Shown here piece after piece: positions 16,169-25,066 of a stretch of DNA of 64,000 bases. The notes under the pieces were generated by a model that saw nothing but the letters and a program-made list of their open reading frames with translations, had not been told where the DNA came from and ran no database searches. The stretch's first letter is position 1. Every line of letters starts with the position of its first letter. Origin of the DNA: Superficieibacter electus (GTDB lineage Bacteria > Pseudomonadota > Gammaproteobacteria > Enterobacterales > Enterobacteriaceae); the NCBI RefSeq assembly GCF_002915575.1, contig NZ_PQGD01000001.1, forward strand, positions 62,001-126,000, written 5' to 3'. The position numbers and the translations under genes are program-made.

Positions 16169-17506
16169 ATGTCTTACACCTATGACTCTGTATCGATAGA
16201 AGAAGTTCCCATTAACCGCTTTCATCAATTGCTTACCGTGCGCTCAAGCGGCGGCTGGCTGATGGATGGCTATGTCCTGAGTATTATTGGCGTGGCCCTG
16301 ACGCCGCTCGCCGCCGGCCTGGCGCTGGACAGCTACTGGCAGGGGCTTATCGCCATCTCTGCGCTGATCGGCATCTGTATCGGTAGTCCGGTCGGCGGCT
16401 GGCTGACGGACCGACTGGGGCGTAAAAAGCTTTATTTTGCCGGTCCGGCGTTGTGTCTTGTCTGCTCACTGGCGCAGTTCTGGGTGGAAACAGGGACAAC
16501 GCTGTTTATCCTGCGACTGCTGATCGGGGTCGGTATCGGCATTGAATATCCGGTGTCATCATCGCTGCTGGTGGAGTTCATGCCGCAAAAACAGCGGGGC
16601 CCCCGGCTGGCAATGCTGACGCTGGTCTATTTCCTCGGCGCGGCGCTGGCTTACGTGGTCGGCAATTTGCTGATGGCGCACGCCGGGCCTGAGGGCTGGC
16701 GGTTTATCCTCGCAAGCCCGGCGGTCATTGGTGCCGCATTTCTGCTGCTGCGTCTGGGGTCGCCCGAATCACCGCGCTGGCTCCTCAGTAAGGGGCGCGA
16801 TGCTGAGGCTGAGCAGGTCATTCAGCAGGTGTACGGTCCGACGTTTTCACTGCGTAATCTGCCAGAACAGCCTGCCGTGCGTAAAAGCTCGTTCGGCGCG
16901 GCCATCAAAGCGGGATACGGTAAGCGACTGCTATTCACCTATGTTTTCTGGATCTGTTCGGCAGCCCCCGTGGTGGCGATTTACTCCTTTGCGCCACGCC
17001 TGCTCGCGGAGTACGGGCTGAACGGTAACTGGCTGGCGTGGGGATCGGTGACGATTACGGTAATGTTCGTGATCGGCTGCGCCGGGGCGATGCAGCTTAT
17101 CAATGCAATGGGCCGACGCAGCATGGTGATCCACAGCTTCCTGTGGTCGGGGCTGGTTCTGATCGCGCTGGGTTTAATCTCCGGTCTCTCACCGTTATTG
17201 ATCGTCGCTCTGTTTAGTGCCTACGCCATTGTGATTGGCGGTACCCAGGCGTTGCAGATGGTTTATCCCAACGAGCTGTTCCCCACCGAAATTCGCGCTT
17301 TTGCGGTGGGGCTTGGCTCGGCGCTGGCGCGCGTGGGCGGTGCTGTTGCCGCCTGGCTGGTGCCGGTTTCACTCCAGACCATCGGGGTGCACGGCACCAC
17401 GCTTGGCATCGCGCTGTTTTCAGTCGTGGGCTGCGCAGTCGCTTTCGCCCTGGCCCCTGAGACCGGATCGATGAGTTTACAGGACGCCGCATCGATTCAA
17501 CGTTAA
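16169..17506 (+). CDS. MFS transporter, sugar-porter-like
   Basis: A 445-residue carrier with 12 predicted membrane segments. The MFS loop 2-3 signature GGWLTDRLGRKKLYF, a PESPRWLLSKGR motif after helix 6 and a late PNELFPTEIRA match the sugar porter / metabolite:H+ symporter families. The inner-membrane substrate is unknown. By context it imports the compound broken down by the lyase and dehydrogenases. GAGAGGGAAG precedes the ATG. Confidence 0.9.
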   Translation: MSYTYDSVSIEEVPINRFHQLLTVRSSGGWLMDGYVLSIIGVALTPLAAGLALDSYWQGLIAISALIGICIGSPVGGWLTDRLGRKKLYFAGPALCLVCSLAQFWVETGTTLFILRLLIGVGIGIEYPVSSSLLVEFMPQKQRGPRLAMLTLVYFLGAALAYVVGNLLMAHAGPEGWRFILASPAVIGAAFLLLRLGSPESPRWLLSKGRDAEAEQVIQQVYGPTFSLRNLPEQPAVRKSSFGAAIKAGYGKRLLFTYVFWICSAAPVVAIYSFAPRLLAEYGLNGNWLAWGSVTITVMFVIGCAGAMQLINAMGRRSMVIHSFLWSGLVLIALGLISGLSPLLIVALFSAYAIVIGGTQALQMVYPNELFPTEIRAFAVGLGSALARVGGAVAAWLVPVSLQTIGVHGTTLGIALFSVVGCAVAFALAPETGSMSLQDAASIQR

Positions 17507-17608
17507 ATACCGTCCGCCATACCTTACGTCACAGGAGAACGGCGCATCGCGGCGTCGTTCCCTGCGGAAAATATCACCTGCAACCGGTTTTTATCTGGAG
17601 AAGAACTG

Positions 17609-19117
17609 ATGTCTGATTTACTCACCGCTCAGGATTATGCCGAACTGGCAAAAAACTGCGTTTTACCTACCCAGGCATTTATTAATGGTGCTTACCGGCC
17701 CTCGGTGTCAGGAAAAACCTTTCCAACCACTAACCCCGCTACCGGTGAGACGCTGGCACATATTGCAGCCTGTAACAGTGAGGATGTGGACATTGCTGTA
17801 GCCGCTGCCGGAGCGGCTTTTGAGGACGGGCGCTGGCATCATCAACCGCCTGCGGCGCGAAAGGCGGTCCTGTTGCAATTTGCCCGGCTACTGGAAGCGG
17901 ATGCGACTGCGCTGGCGGTGATGGAAAGCCTCGACAGCGGCAAGCCGGTATCCGAATGTCAGAACACTGACCTGCCGGAGGCAATTCATACCCTGCGCTG
18001 GCATGCGGAACTGATCGACAAAATTTATGACAACACCGCCCCGGTCGGTAGCGGCGCGACGGCACTGGTGGTGCGCGAACCGGTGGGCATTGTCGGGCTT
18101 GTCCTGCCGTGGAACTTTCCACTACTGATGCTGGCATGGAAGCTTGGGCCAGCTCTGGCCGCGGGCTGTTCACTCGTGGTCAAGCCCGCCATGGAAACCA
18201 GCATGACAGCGCTGCGGGTCGCTGAGCTGGCCCATCAGGCTGGCCTGCCCGCCGGGGTGCGCAATGCTCTGCCAGGAAGCGGACGAGAAGTGGGCGAACC
18301 GATTGGTCGCCATCCCGATATCCGCATGATCAGCTTTACCGGCTCTACCGAGACCGGACGGCTATTCTTACGCTACGCGGCGGAATCCAATCTGAAAAAT
18401 GTGACGCTGGAGTGCGGCGGTAAAAACCCGGCGGTAGTGATGGACGATGCCGGGGATCTGGATGCCGTGGCACAACAACTGGTCAACGGTGCCTTCTGGA
18501 ATATGGGTGAAAACTGCTCCGCCTCGTCGCGGCTGCTCGTACACCAACACTGTAAAGAAGCGCTGCTGGAACGTATTGGCGAGCAGTTAACGCACTGGAA
18601 GATGGGTAATCCTCTCGATCCGGTGAATAATCTCGGCGCACTGGTAAGCCGTGCGCATTTTGACAAAGTGAGCCGTTATATTGCGCAGGCGAAACGCGAA
18701 GGGTTACGCATCGTATTCGGCGGCGCTACACACGACGGGGCATTTGTCGAACCGACGGTGGTGGATGGCGTGACGGCTGACTCAGCGCTGTTTCGCGAAG
18801 AAATCTTCGGTCCGGTACTGACGGTCACCACCTTTACCACACTTGATGAAGCGATTGCGCTGGCTAACGATACCCCGTATGGCCTCGCCGCCTCGGTCTA
18901 TACGCAAAACCTGAATACCGCCTTCCGTCTGAGCCGGGAAATTCGCGCCGGTATCGTGACGGTGAACGGATTTGGCGAAGGGGACACCACCACGCCGTTT
19001 GGCGGCTATAAGGAATCCGGTTTTGGCGGGCGGGACAAGTCGCTCTGGGCACACGATCAGTACACTGAAATCAAAACTATCTGGATTAATACCCTGGACC
19101 CGCAGGCCGGAAAATAA
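17609..19117 (+). CDS. NAD(P)-dependent aldehyde dehydrogenase, PuuC-like
   Basis: A 502-residue aldehyde dehydrogenase with all key residues: Asn169 (PWNFP), Glu268 (LECGGKNP) and catalytic Cys303 (GENCSAS), plus the closing PFGGYKESGFGGRDKS. Length and sequence resemble PuuC, which oxidises gamma-glutamyl-aminobutyraldehyde. It would turn the operon's aldehyde into an acid, alongside the alcohol dehydrogenase that would reduce it. No second copy of other puu genes is adjacent, apart from the PuuB-like gene at 22469. Confidence 0.9.
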   Translation: MSDLLTAQDYAELAKNCVLPTQAFINGAYRPSVSGKTFPTTNPATGETLAHIAACNSEDVDIAVAAAGAAFEDGRWHHQPPAARKAVLLQFARLLEADATALAVMESLDSGKPVSECQNTDLPEAIHTLRWHAELIDKIYDNTAPVGSGATALVVREPVGIVGLVLPWNFPLLMLAWKLGPALAAGCSLVVKPAMETSMTALRVAELAHQAGLPAGVRNALPGSGREVGEPIGRHPDIRMISFTGSTETGRLFLRYAAESNLKNVTLECGGKNPAVVMDDAGDLDAVAQQLVNGAFWNMGENCSASSRLLVHQHCKEALLERIGEQLTHWKMGNPLDPVNNLGALVSRAHFDKVSRYIAQAKREGLRIVFGGATHDGAFVEPTVVDGVTADSALFREEIFGPVLTVTTFTTLDEAIALANDTPYGLAASVYTQNLNTAFRLSREIRAGIVTVNGFGEGDTTTPFGGYKESGFGGRDKSLWAHDQYTEIKTIWINTLDPQAGK

Positions 19118-19193
19118 TACGGTCACGTTTACCGCCCTGCCCGATGCTGTCGTCGGCGCAGGGTTACTTCATTTTAGCGGATTAAACATTGTC

Positions 19194-20111
19194 ATGGCAC
19201 ACCTGAAAGACAAGCACACTACAATGACCCTTATTGGCCTGTTGGCCATCCTGCTGTGGGGCTCCATCGTCGGCCTGATCCGCAGCGTCAGCGAAAACTT
19301 TGGCGCGACCGGCGGGGCTGCCCTGATCTATAGCGTGGCCTCCGTCATCTTGCTGTTTACCGTGGGTTTTCCCCGCCTCAGCGCCTTTCCGCGTCGTTAT
19401 CTGATATGGGGCAGCCTGCTGTTTGTGACCTACGAATTATGCCTTTCGCTCTCCATTGGCTATGCCCATACCGGGCGGCAGGCGATTGAAGTAAGCATGG
19501 TAAATTACCTGTGGCCGACGTTCACCCTGGTCGCGGCAATCGCGTTCAACGGCCAGCGCGCCAATGTTCTAATTTTTCCCGGCGTACTGGTATCAATGCT
19601 GGGCATTATTTGGGTCCTGGGAGGCGATAAAGGACTCAATATCGCAGAAATGGCGGCGAATATTAAAGACAATCCCCTGAGCTATGGTCTGGCCTTTGCC
19701 GGAGCGGTCATCTGGGCGACCTACTCGATTGTAACGGCCAAATTCGCGCGCGGCGAAAACGGAATTACCTTTTTCTTTATGCTGGTGGCGCTCGCCCTGT
19801 GGACTAAATACCTGTTGGGCGGTGGGGGCGCGATGAACGTCAGCATTAGCTCGATAGTTACGCTGGTGCTCGCCGCTTCGGCGATGGGCTTCGGCTATGC
19901 CGCATGGAATATCGGTATTTTACATGGCAACGTCACGGTACTGGCCGGAGCATCTTACTTTACGCCCATTCTCTCTGCCGCGCTGGCAACGCTTATCCTG
20001 CACGCGCCGCTCTCGCTTTCCTTCTGGCAGGGAACGGCGATGGTCTGCGGCGGCTCTATCCTGTGCTGGGCGGCGACCCGGGCAAAGAAACGCCGCCTCC
20101 AGTCTACTTGA
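19194..20111 (+). CDS. YddG-like DMT exporter
   Basis: A 305-residue, ten-helix drug/metabolite transporter. It aligns along its length with E. coli YddG, the aromatic amino acid exporter (YEhCLSLSIGYAxTxxQAIEVSMVNYLWP; YAAWNIGILHGNVTVLAGASYFTP; SLSFWQGTAMVCGGSILCW). Divergence is large enough to suggest a paralogue. The start at 19194 puts a hydrophobic first helix ten residues in. It begins 76 bp after the aldehyde dehydrogenase and is co-directional, so it may end the operon by exporting a product. Confidence 0.85.
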   Translation: MAHLKDKHTTMTLIGLLAILLWGSIVGLIRSVSENFGATGGAALIYSVASVILLFTVGFPRLSAFPRRYLIWGSLLFVTYELCLSLSIGYAHTGRQAIEVSMVNYLWPTFTLVAAIAFNGQRANVLIFPGVLVSMLGIIWVLGGDKGLNIAEMAANIKDNPLSYGLAFAGAVIWATYSIVTAKFARGENGITFFFMLVALALWTKYLLGGGGAMNVSISSIVTLVLAASAMGFGYAAWNIGILHGNVTVLAGASYFTPILSAALATLILHAPLSLSFWQGTAMVCGGSILCWAATRAKKRRLQST

Positions 20112-20216
20112 GAACAATTTGCAACATACCAAAAGTATATTATAGTAAGCGTAGCTGACGGGCGTGAGCAACTCTCCGCCCTTCTGCCCATTATCTCTTT
20201 GCTGAAAGGAGCGCTT

Positions 20217-20900
20217 ATGCATACGCTTATTGTGGTTGCTCATCCGGATAAAAATTCCTTCACCCACGCCGTCGCAGCGGAAATTAACAAAGCAATAACG
20301 ACCAGCGCGGATCATAGCGTTGAGATGGCCGACCTGGTGGCCGAGCACTTTGATCCACGCTACGAGCTGGCCGACCACACGCTGTTTACCCGTCGCACTC
20401 CGGTACCTGCTGATGTTATCGCGGAACAGCAACGTATTGACCGCGCTGAAGCGCTGGTGCTGGTTTATCCTGTCTACTGGTGGTCATTCCCGGGCATACT
20501 CAAAGGCTGGATAGATCGTGTCTTTACCAACGGCTGGGCCTACGATGATAATGCGCAAGGTAAGGTAGTGAAAAAGCTGGGTCGTCTGAAAGTACACCTG
20601 GTGGCAATCGGTGGGGCCGACCTTCGCACTTACGCCCGGCACGGTTATTTTGGGGCCATGAAAACGCAGATTGACCATGGTATCTTCGATTACGTCGGAG
20701 CCAACGTGGTAACCTCTGAACTGCTGCTGGTACCGGAGGCGGGCTTTCCGGCATCGCAACTGGCCGTGGCACAACGGATAGGCAATAATATCGCCACCGC
20801 AAAACAGTCGCCTGCAGAGGATGATGCATGTCAAACACCCCCGGAGCCAGCCCCCGTAAGCGCCATCGCTTATCACGAGAAGCACGATTTTCCCAGCTGA
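20217..20900 (+). CDS. Flavodoxin-fold NAD(P)H quinone oxidoreductase
   Basis: A 227-residue MdaB/KefF-type protein. It starts MHTLIVVAHPDKNSFTHAV and contains the family block LVYPVYWWSFPGILKGWIDRVF. FMN- or FAD-dependent two-electron reduction of quinones is the family activity. The start at 20217 follows AAAGGAG. The last 73 bases overlap the start of the TetR gene in another frame, so the two are translationally linked. Confidence 0.88.
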   Translation: MHTLIVVAHPDKNSFTHAVAAEINKAITTSADHSVEMADLVAEHFDPRYELADHTLFTRRTPVPADVIAEQQRIDRAEALVLVYPVYWWSFPGILKGWIDRVFTNGWAYDDNAQGKVVKKLGRLKVHLVAIGGADLRTYARHGYFGAMKTQIDHGIFDYVGANVVTSELLLVPEAGFPASQLAVAQRIGNNIATAKQSPAEDDACQTPPEPAPVSAIAYHEKHDFPS

Positions 20901-21433
20901 TTGCGGTGGCCTGGCAATTGATTCGCCAGGAAGGTACCGACACCCTGAGCCTTGGCAGGCTGGCTGAAGCAGCTGGCATTACTAAGCCTACTGTGTATGA
21001 GCATTTCGGGACGCGCCAGGGTCTGCTGGAAGCGCTGTACCGCGACTTCGACCTTCGCCAGAATAAAATGATTGATGACGCCATCGCCGCCAGCAAACCA
21101 CTGCTGGCGGAAAGAACACACGTGGTTGCCACCAGCTACATTGCCTGTGCCCTGGCGGAAGGCCGTGAGATACCCGGTGTACTGGCCGCCTTAAGCGGGT
21201 CGCCGGAACTGGCGCGATTACGTAAACAGTGCCAGCTTGACTACCTCGAAAAATGTCGCCAGGCGTTTGCCCCTTTTGTGGGGCCTGCAGGATTAGCGGA
21301 TGCCGCATTATGGGCGATGCTCGGCGCAGCGGACGGTCTGGCAGCGGTTGCACTAAGCGGCGACATTAGCGAGCAACAAGCCTGCGATGAACTGTACGCG
21401 GTGATCCTGGCCATGCTCCAGCGCAGCCAGTAA
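20828..21433 (+). CDS. TetR-family repressor
   Basis: A 201-residue protein. A basic N-terminal tail leads into the TetR helix-turn-helix (GTDTLSLGRLAEAAGITKPTVYEHFGTRQGLLEALY, about 38-72) and a helical sensor domain. The ATG at 20828 has GAGGA upstream and lies inside the quinone reductase gene, a 73-bp overlap. It probably represses that gene in response to a quinone or electrophile. Confidence 0.87.
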   Translation: MSNTPGASPRKRHRLSREARFSQLIAVAWQLIRQEGTDTLSLGRLAEAAGITKPTVYEHFGTRQGLLEALYRDFDLRQNKMIDDAIAASKPLLAERTHVVATSYIACALAEGREIPGVLAALSGSPELARLRKQCQLDYLEKCRQAFAPFVGPAGLADAALWAMLGAADGLAAVALSGDISEQQACDELYAVILAMLQRSQ

Positions 21434-21608
21434 TGTTTACACGAGCGGCTCAGTGATATTGGCAACGAGCCGCACTTCCCTCGTTGGTGTTTCCCCTCCT
21501 CTTCCGTCTTGATCCACTTCACATTCGCAGCTTTAGACACAAATCCCGATTGACGCTGTTTACCGTGGTGGAGTATTTTATTCACAAAGAATATACAAAA
21601 GATAGACA

Positions 21609-22352
21609 ATGAAAAAACATAAAGAATACATCCAGGAAAACAGTGAATTACCGCAATCTGACGGTAAGATCGCAGGCGATCGCAAAACCCTGCTCGCCGA
21701 TACCCTGCGTCAGCGGATCATGAGTATGGAACTGGCCCCGGGCGCGGTAGTGGATGAAGTCACGCTCAGCGCCGAGTTTGGTCTGTCGCGTCCGCCAGTG
21801 CGCGAACTGATGCGCCAGCTGGCGGCGGAGGGCTATATTGAACTGGAGGCTAACCGCCCGGCCCGCGTTTCTGCCATGAACTATCACTCGCTGCGGAGTT
21901 TTTTTCTTGCCGCGCCACTCATTTACACCGCGACATCCCAACTGGCGGCAACCCATGCCACGCCGGACGATGTTGCGCGCCTGAAAGAGATTCAGGAACG
22001 CTTCCGGGCCGCCATGGATCAAAACGATGCCTGGGGGCGGGTCTTTTATAACGATCAGTTTCATTATGAAATTGGCCTTATTGCCCGCAATGATTATTTG
22101 CTACCCAGCCTGCGCCGCCTGCAAATTGATCATGCGCGCATCGCGAAAACCTTTTATCGCGCGCAGCCCAGCGACGATATGCAACAAGACATGAATGAAG
22201 CGGTGCATCAACACGATCTGATCATTGATGCCATTGCCTGCCATGACGTGGCAGCTATTGACGAGCTGATTCGTGCCCACTGGGAATTATCACGCCGGCG
22301 TCTCGCGGACTATGTCATGCCTGAAGGTGTGGTTATTCCTCTCTCGTTTTAA
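21609..22352 (+). CDS. GntR/FCD-family regulator
   Basis: A 247-residue FadR-type regulator. The winged helix at about 20-85 includes LRQRIMSMELAPGAVVDEVTLSAEFGLSRPPVRELMRQLAAEGYIEL. A helical FCD ligand-binding domain follows, with likely metal-binding His residues in FHYEIG and HQHDLIIDAI. It is co-directional with the FAD oxidoreductase starting 116 bp downstream and is its likely local regulator. The ribosome site is weak. Confidence 0.87.
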   Translation: MKKHKEYIQENSELPQSDGKIAGDRKTLLADTLRQRIMSMELAPGAVVDEVTLSAEFGLSRPPVRELMRQLAAEGYIELEANRPARVSAMNYHSLRSFFLAAPLIYTATSQLAATHATPDDVARLKEIQERFRAAMDQNDAWGRVFYNDQFHYEIGLIARNDYLLPSLRRLQIDHARIAKTFYRAQPSDDMQQDMNEAVHQHDLIIDAIACHDVAAIDELIRAHWELSRRRLADYVMPEGVVIPLSF

Positions 22353-22468
22353 GGTGCAGTTATCACAGTAAACCGACATCCAGGCACCGCTGTGGTGCCT
22401 GGCAGGAATAACTCGTTCGGTAAATCAGGTGAGCAATAACTAACTCATTATTAATAAAAAGGTTTCTC

Positions 22469-23905
22469 ATGGCTATTTCACGAAGAAAATTGCTCGTTGG
22501 CACGGGCGTGGGTGCAGGCGTTATTGCTGTTGGCGGCGGCGCGACGCTGCTAAGCGACGGGCTGCCGTCCGATCCAGATACGTTGTTACGCATTGATGCC
22601 CTTCCCTCTGACGATCCGACGCCGGGCTGGTTCCACACCAGCCAGAAACGGCAACCTCAGCCGCCGCTGAACGGCGATGCCGAAGCCCCCTGGGTGGTGA
22701 TTGGCGGCGGATTCACCGGGCTGGCGGCCGCGCGGCAGTTAGCGTTGAATTTCCCGAACGACCAGGTGATCCTGGTAGAAGCTCAACAGGTCGGCTTTGG
22801 TACCTCCGGGCGCAACGCTGGTTTCCTGATTGATGTCCCCCACGATATCGGTGCGCCGGATTACATCGGCGATCAGAAAATTGCCCGCAATATTCTGCAT
22901 TTGAATCAGACCGGACAGCGCATCCTTCACGATTTAGTTGAGCAATACGACATTACCGGGGCACAACTACGCCACGTGGGGAAATACCAGGCGGCGGTTG
23001 AAGACAGCGGTATTGCCGTGCTGGAAGCCTACCACGGTGGTCTGCAAAAGCTGGGACAGCCTGCCACGCTGATTGACGGTAAAGATTTGCCCGATCACAT
23101 CGGCACCAAATTTTACCGCAAAGCGCTCTACACGCCGGGCACCATGCTGGCTCAGCCCTCCGGGCTGGTTAAAGGTCTGGCGGATCATTTACCGGAAAAC
23201 GTCACCCTGTATGAAGATACGCCGATCACCGCCGTTGAATACGAGCCACAAATCGTGCTGCATCATCCCACGGGGCGGATTATTGCCCGCAAGCTGGTGC
23301 TGGCAAATAACGCCTTTGGTACGCATTTTGGTTTTCTGCAGCACCGTATCATCCCGATCTTTACCTATGGTAGCCTGACCCGCCCGTTAACGAAGGCCGA
23401 GCAGGACAGTATCGGTGGCAAAGATTTCTGGGGGGTGATCCCGGCAGATCCGTTTGGCACCACGTTGCGTCGCACCCACGATAACCGCATTCTGGTGCGC
23501 AACAGTTTTACGTTTAATGAGGATGGCCGTCACAAGCCTAATGCCACCGCCAAATTCCGTCAGTCGCACCGTCTCTCTTTCGAACGACGTTTCCCGACGC
23601 TGAAGGATGTGGAGTTTAACTACACCTGGGGCGGCGGTCTGGGCATGTCGCGCAACGGCTCAAGCTTCTTTGGTGAGCTGCGCAAAAATGTGTACGGCTC
23701 GCTGGGCTGTAACGGCCTGGGGACGGTACGCGGAACGGCGATGGGTACCTTGCTGGCGGACTGGCTGGCGGGTAAACATCACGAGCTCATTGATTTCCTG
23801 CTGGCGATGGAAACCCCGAGCTTTAACCCGCCAGACCCGTTCCTGACTATGGGCGTTAACTTTACCTTAAGACAGGGCATGGCCAGCGCCGGGCTTGAGG
23901 CGTAA
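22469..23905 (+). CDS. FAD-dependent amine/amino-acid oxidoreductase with Tat-like N-terminus
   Basis: A 478-residue DAO-family flavoprotein. The first 28 residues (MAISRRKLLVGTGVG...) contain a twin-arginine motif SRRKLLV and a hydrophobic stretch, suggesting Tat export or membrane anchoring. The FAD-binding GGGFTG is at 79-84, followed by GTSGRNAGF, typical of the PuuB/YgaF/glycine-oxidase branch. PuuB itself is cytoplasmic and lacks such a leader. The product would be an aldehyde or keto acid plus peroxide or reduced quinone. A hairpin follows the stop. Confidence 0.85.
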   Translation: MAISRRKLLVGTGVGAGVIAVGGGATLLSDGLPSDPDTLLRIDALPSDDPTPGWFHTSQKRQPQPPLNGDAEAPWVVIGGGFTGLAAARQLALNFPNDQVILVEAQQVGFGTSGRNAGFLIDVPHDIGAPDYIGDQKIARNILHLNQTGQRILHDLVEQYDITGAQLRHVGKYQAAVEDSGIAVLEAYHGGLQKLGQPATLIDGKDLPDHIGTKFYRKALYTPGTMLAQPSGLVKGLADHLPENVTLYEDTPITAVEYEPQIVLHHPTGRIIARKLVLANNAFGTHFGFLQHRIIPIFTYGSLTRPLTKAEQDSIGGKDFWGVIPADPFGTTLRRTHDNRILVRNSFTFNEDGRHKPNATAKFRQSHRLSFERRFPTLKDVEFNYTWGGGLGMSRNGSSFFGELRKNVYGSLGCNGLGTVRGTAMGTLLADWLAGKHHELIDFLLAMETPSFNPPDPFLTMGVNFTLRQGMASAGLEA

Positions 23906-23914
23906 AGAGGATAT

Positions 23915-23941
23915 CTGAAGCCTGCATAATGCAGGCTTCAG
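23915..23941 (+). terminator. Hairpin after the FAD oxidoreductase gene
   Basis: CTGAAGCCTGCA and TGCAGGCTTCAG form a perfect 12-bp stem with a TAA loop, ten bases after the stop. No T-run follows, so it may stabilise the mRNA 3' end rather than terminate. Confidence 0.5.
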
Positions 23942-23965
23942 ATTGCAGACAAACGTCACAGAACA

Positions 23966-24065
23966 ATGCCTGGTGGCGCTTCGCTTGCACGGCCTTTGGC
24001 GTCCACATAACTTCTTATTATTAAATATGTCGCAGGCCGGGTAAGGTTAAGCCGCCACCCGTCAA
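23966..24065. repeat. REP/BIME-type palindromic pair
   Basis: Two inverted GC-rich units, GCCTGGTGGCGCTTCGCTTGC near 23970 and GCAGGCCGGGTAAG...GCCGCCACC near 24031, have the core of enterobacterial REP elements. They lie in the intergenic space after the FAD gene. Confidence 0.55.
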
Positions 24066-24126
24066 TACGTCCTCACCGGTTATCATCAACGTTAACCCTA
24101 ATCATTCGGCTTTCCTCCTGCACCAC

Positions 24127-24148
24127 AAAAGTGAAAAACGTCACATTT
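24127..24148. promoter_or_regulatory. CRP-cAMP site upstream of the PTS operon
   Basis: GTGA-N6-TCAC (24131-24144) within AAAA...ATTT closely matches the CRP consensus. It lies 250 bp before the first PTS gene in a 490-bp spacer that otherwise holds only the REP pair. I cannot pick the -10 with confidence. Confidence 0.55.
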
Positions 24149-24395
24149 CTCTGTCGCTTTCATGCAATACCAAAATCAAAAACCGGGCAGCAGTCTGAGG
24201 CGTTTATAACAGGCTATTAGATGTTATCAGTAAGGGGTAATGCCTTTCCCCACCAGGAGGAAATTATTTATTTGTTTCCCCGTTTGTCTTTGTGGTGAAC
24301 TGCACTAAATGATTTATAGCTCTCATTTTCGCCAACCGGAGCAAGTTTGTTTCCGGAGTAATCATGGCGATATTCACAGTATAGCGAGATAACCG

Positions 24396-24737
24396 ATGGA
24401 TAAAAGCGAACAAATTAATACCGTGGCAATGAATATTATTATGGACGCCGGAGATGCCCGGTCGCTCATAACGGATGCCTTAGTTGCTATTGAAAAAAAC
24501 CAGTTCACCGTGGCTGATGAAAAAATCATGCAAGCCCAGCTAAAAATAAAAGCTGCCCACGGTAATCAGACGGATATTATTCAGAGTGAAATCCACGGTG
24601 AGGCATTCCCATTTTCATTGTTATTTATTCATGCCCAGGACACGCTGATGACCATTAACAGTGAATTATTAATGAGCCGTCATTTGTTGAAGGTTTTTCG
24701 CCTGCTGGACCAGCGCATCAGTGCGCTTGAGCAGTAA
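24396..24737 (+). CDS. PTS EIIA, lactose/cellobiose family
   Basis: A 113-residue all-helical EIIA of the Lac/Chb family. The phosphorylatable His is H55 in KAAHGNQTD, matching the family pattern AHxxQT. The FIHAQDTLM motif of the trimer interface is also present. It hands phosphate to the IIB encoded at 25971. First gene of the operon. Confidence 0.9.
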   Translation: MDKSEQINTVAMNIIMDAGDARSLITDALVAIEKNQFTVADEKIMQAQLKIKAAHGNQTDIIQSEIHGEAFPFSLLFIHAQDTLMTINSELLMSRHLLKVFRLLDQRISALEQ

Positions 24738-24791
24738 AACTCACTGGCTTTTAACCGATACCAAACCGTTACCCGACGACAGGATATTTTA

Positions 24792-25049
24792 ATGGAACAA
24801 TTTCACTACACCATTCGTGACGATCTGGGTCTCCATGCACGCCCGGCAGGGTTACTGGTTCGCCTGGCCATGGGTTATCACTGTGAACTCCAACTGGCCA
24901 AAAACGATCGTCAGGCCAGCCTGAAAAAGATTTTCACCGTGATGGGGCTGAATGTGAAATGTGGCGATACCGTCACCGTCATTGCCAGCGGAGACGACGA
25001 ACAGCAGGCCATCGCGGTACTGCACGATTTTTTTCGTCAGCATCTCTGA
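24792..25049 (+). CDS. HPr-like phosphocarrier
   Basis: An 85-residue HPr with the active-site His15 in LGLHARPAG and the usual length. The region around Ser43 (QASLKK) corresponds to the Ser46 loop but is not a normal housekeeping HPr sequence. It lies between IIA and the enzyme-I-like gene, so it is a dedicated HPr beside the global PtsH encoded elsewhere. Confidence 0.92.
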   Translation: MEQFHYTIRDDLGLHARPAGLLVRLAMGYHCELQLAKNDRQASLKKIFTVMGLNVKCGDTVTVIASGDDEQQAIAVLHDFFRQHL

Positions 25050-25066
25050 GCATGGGAGGAGATACT

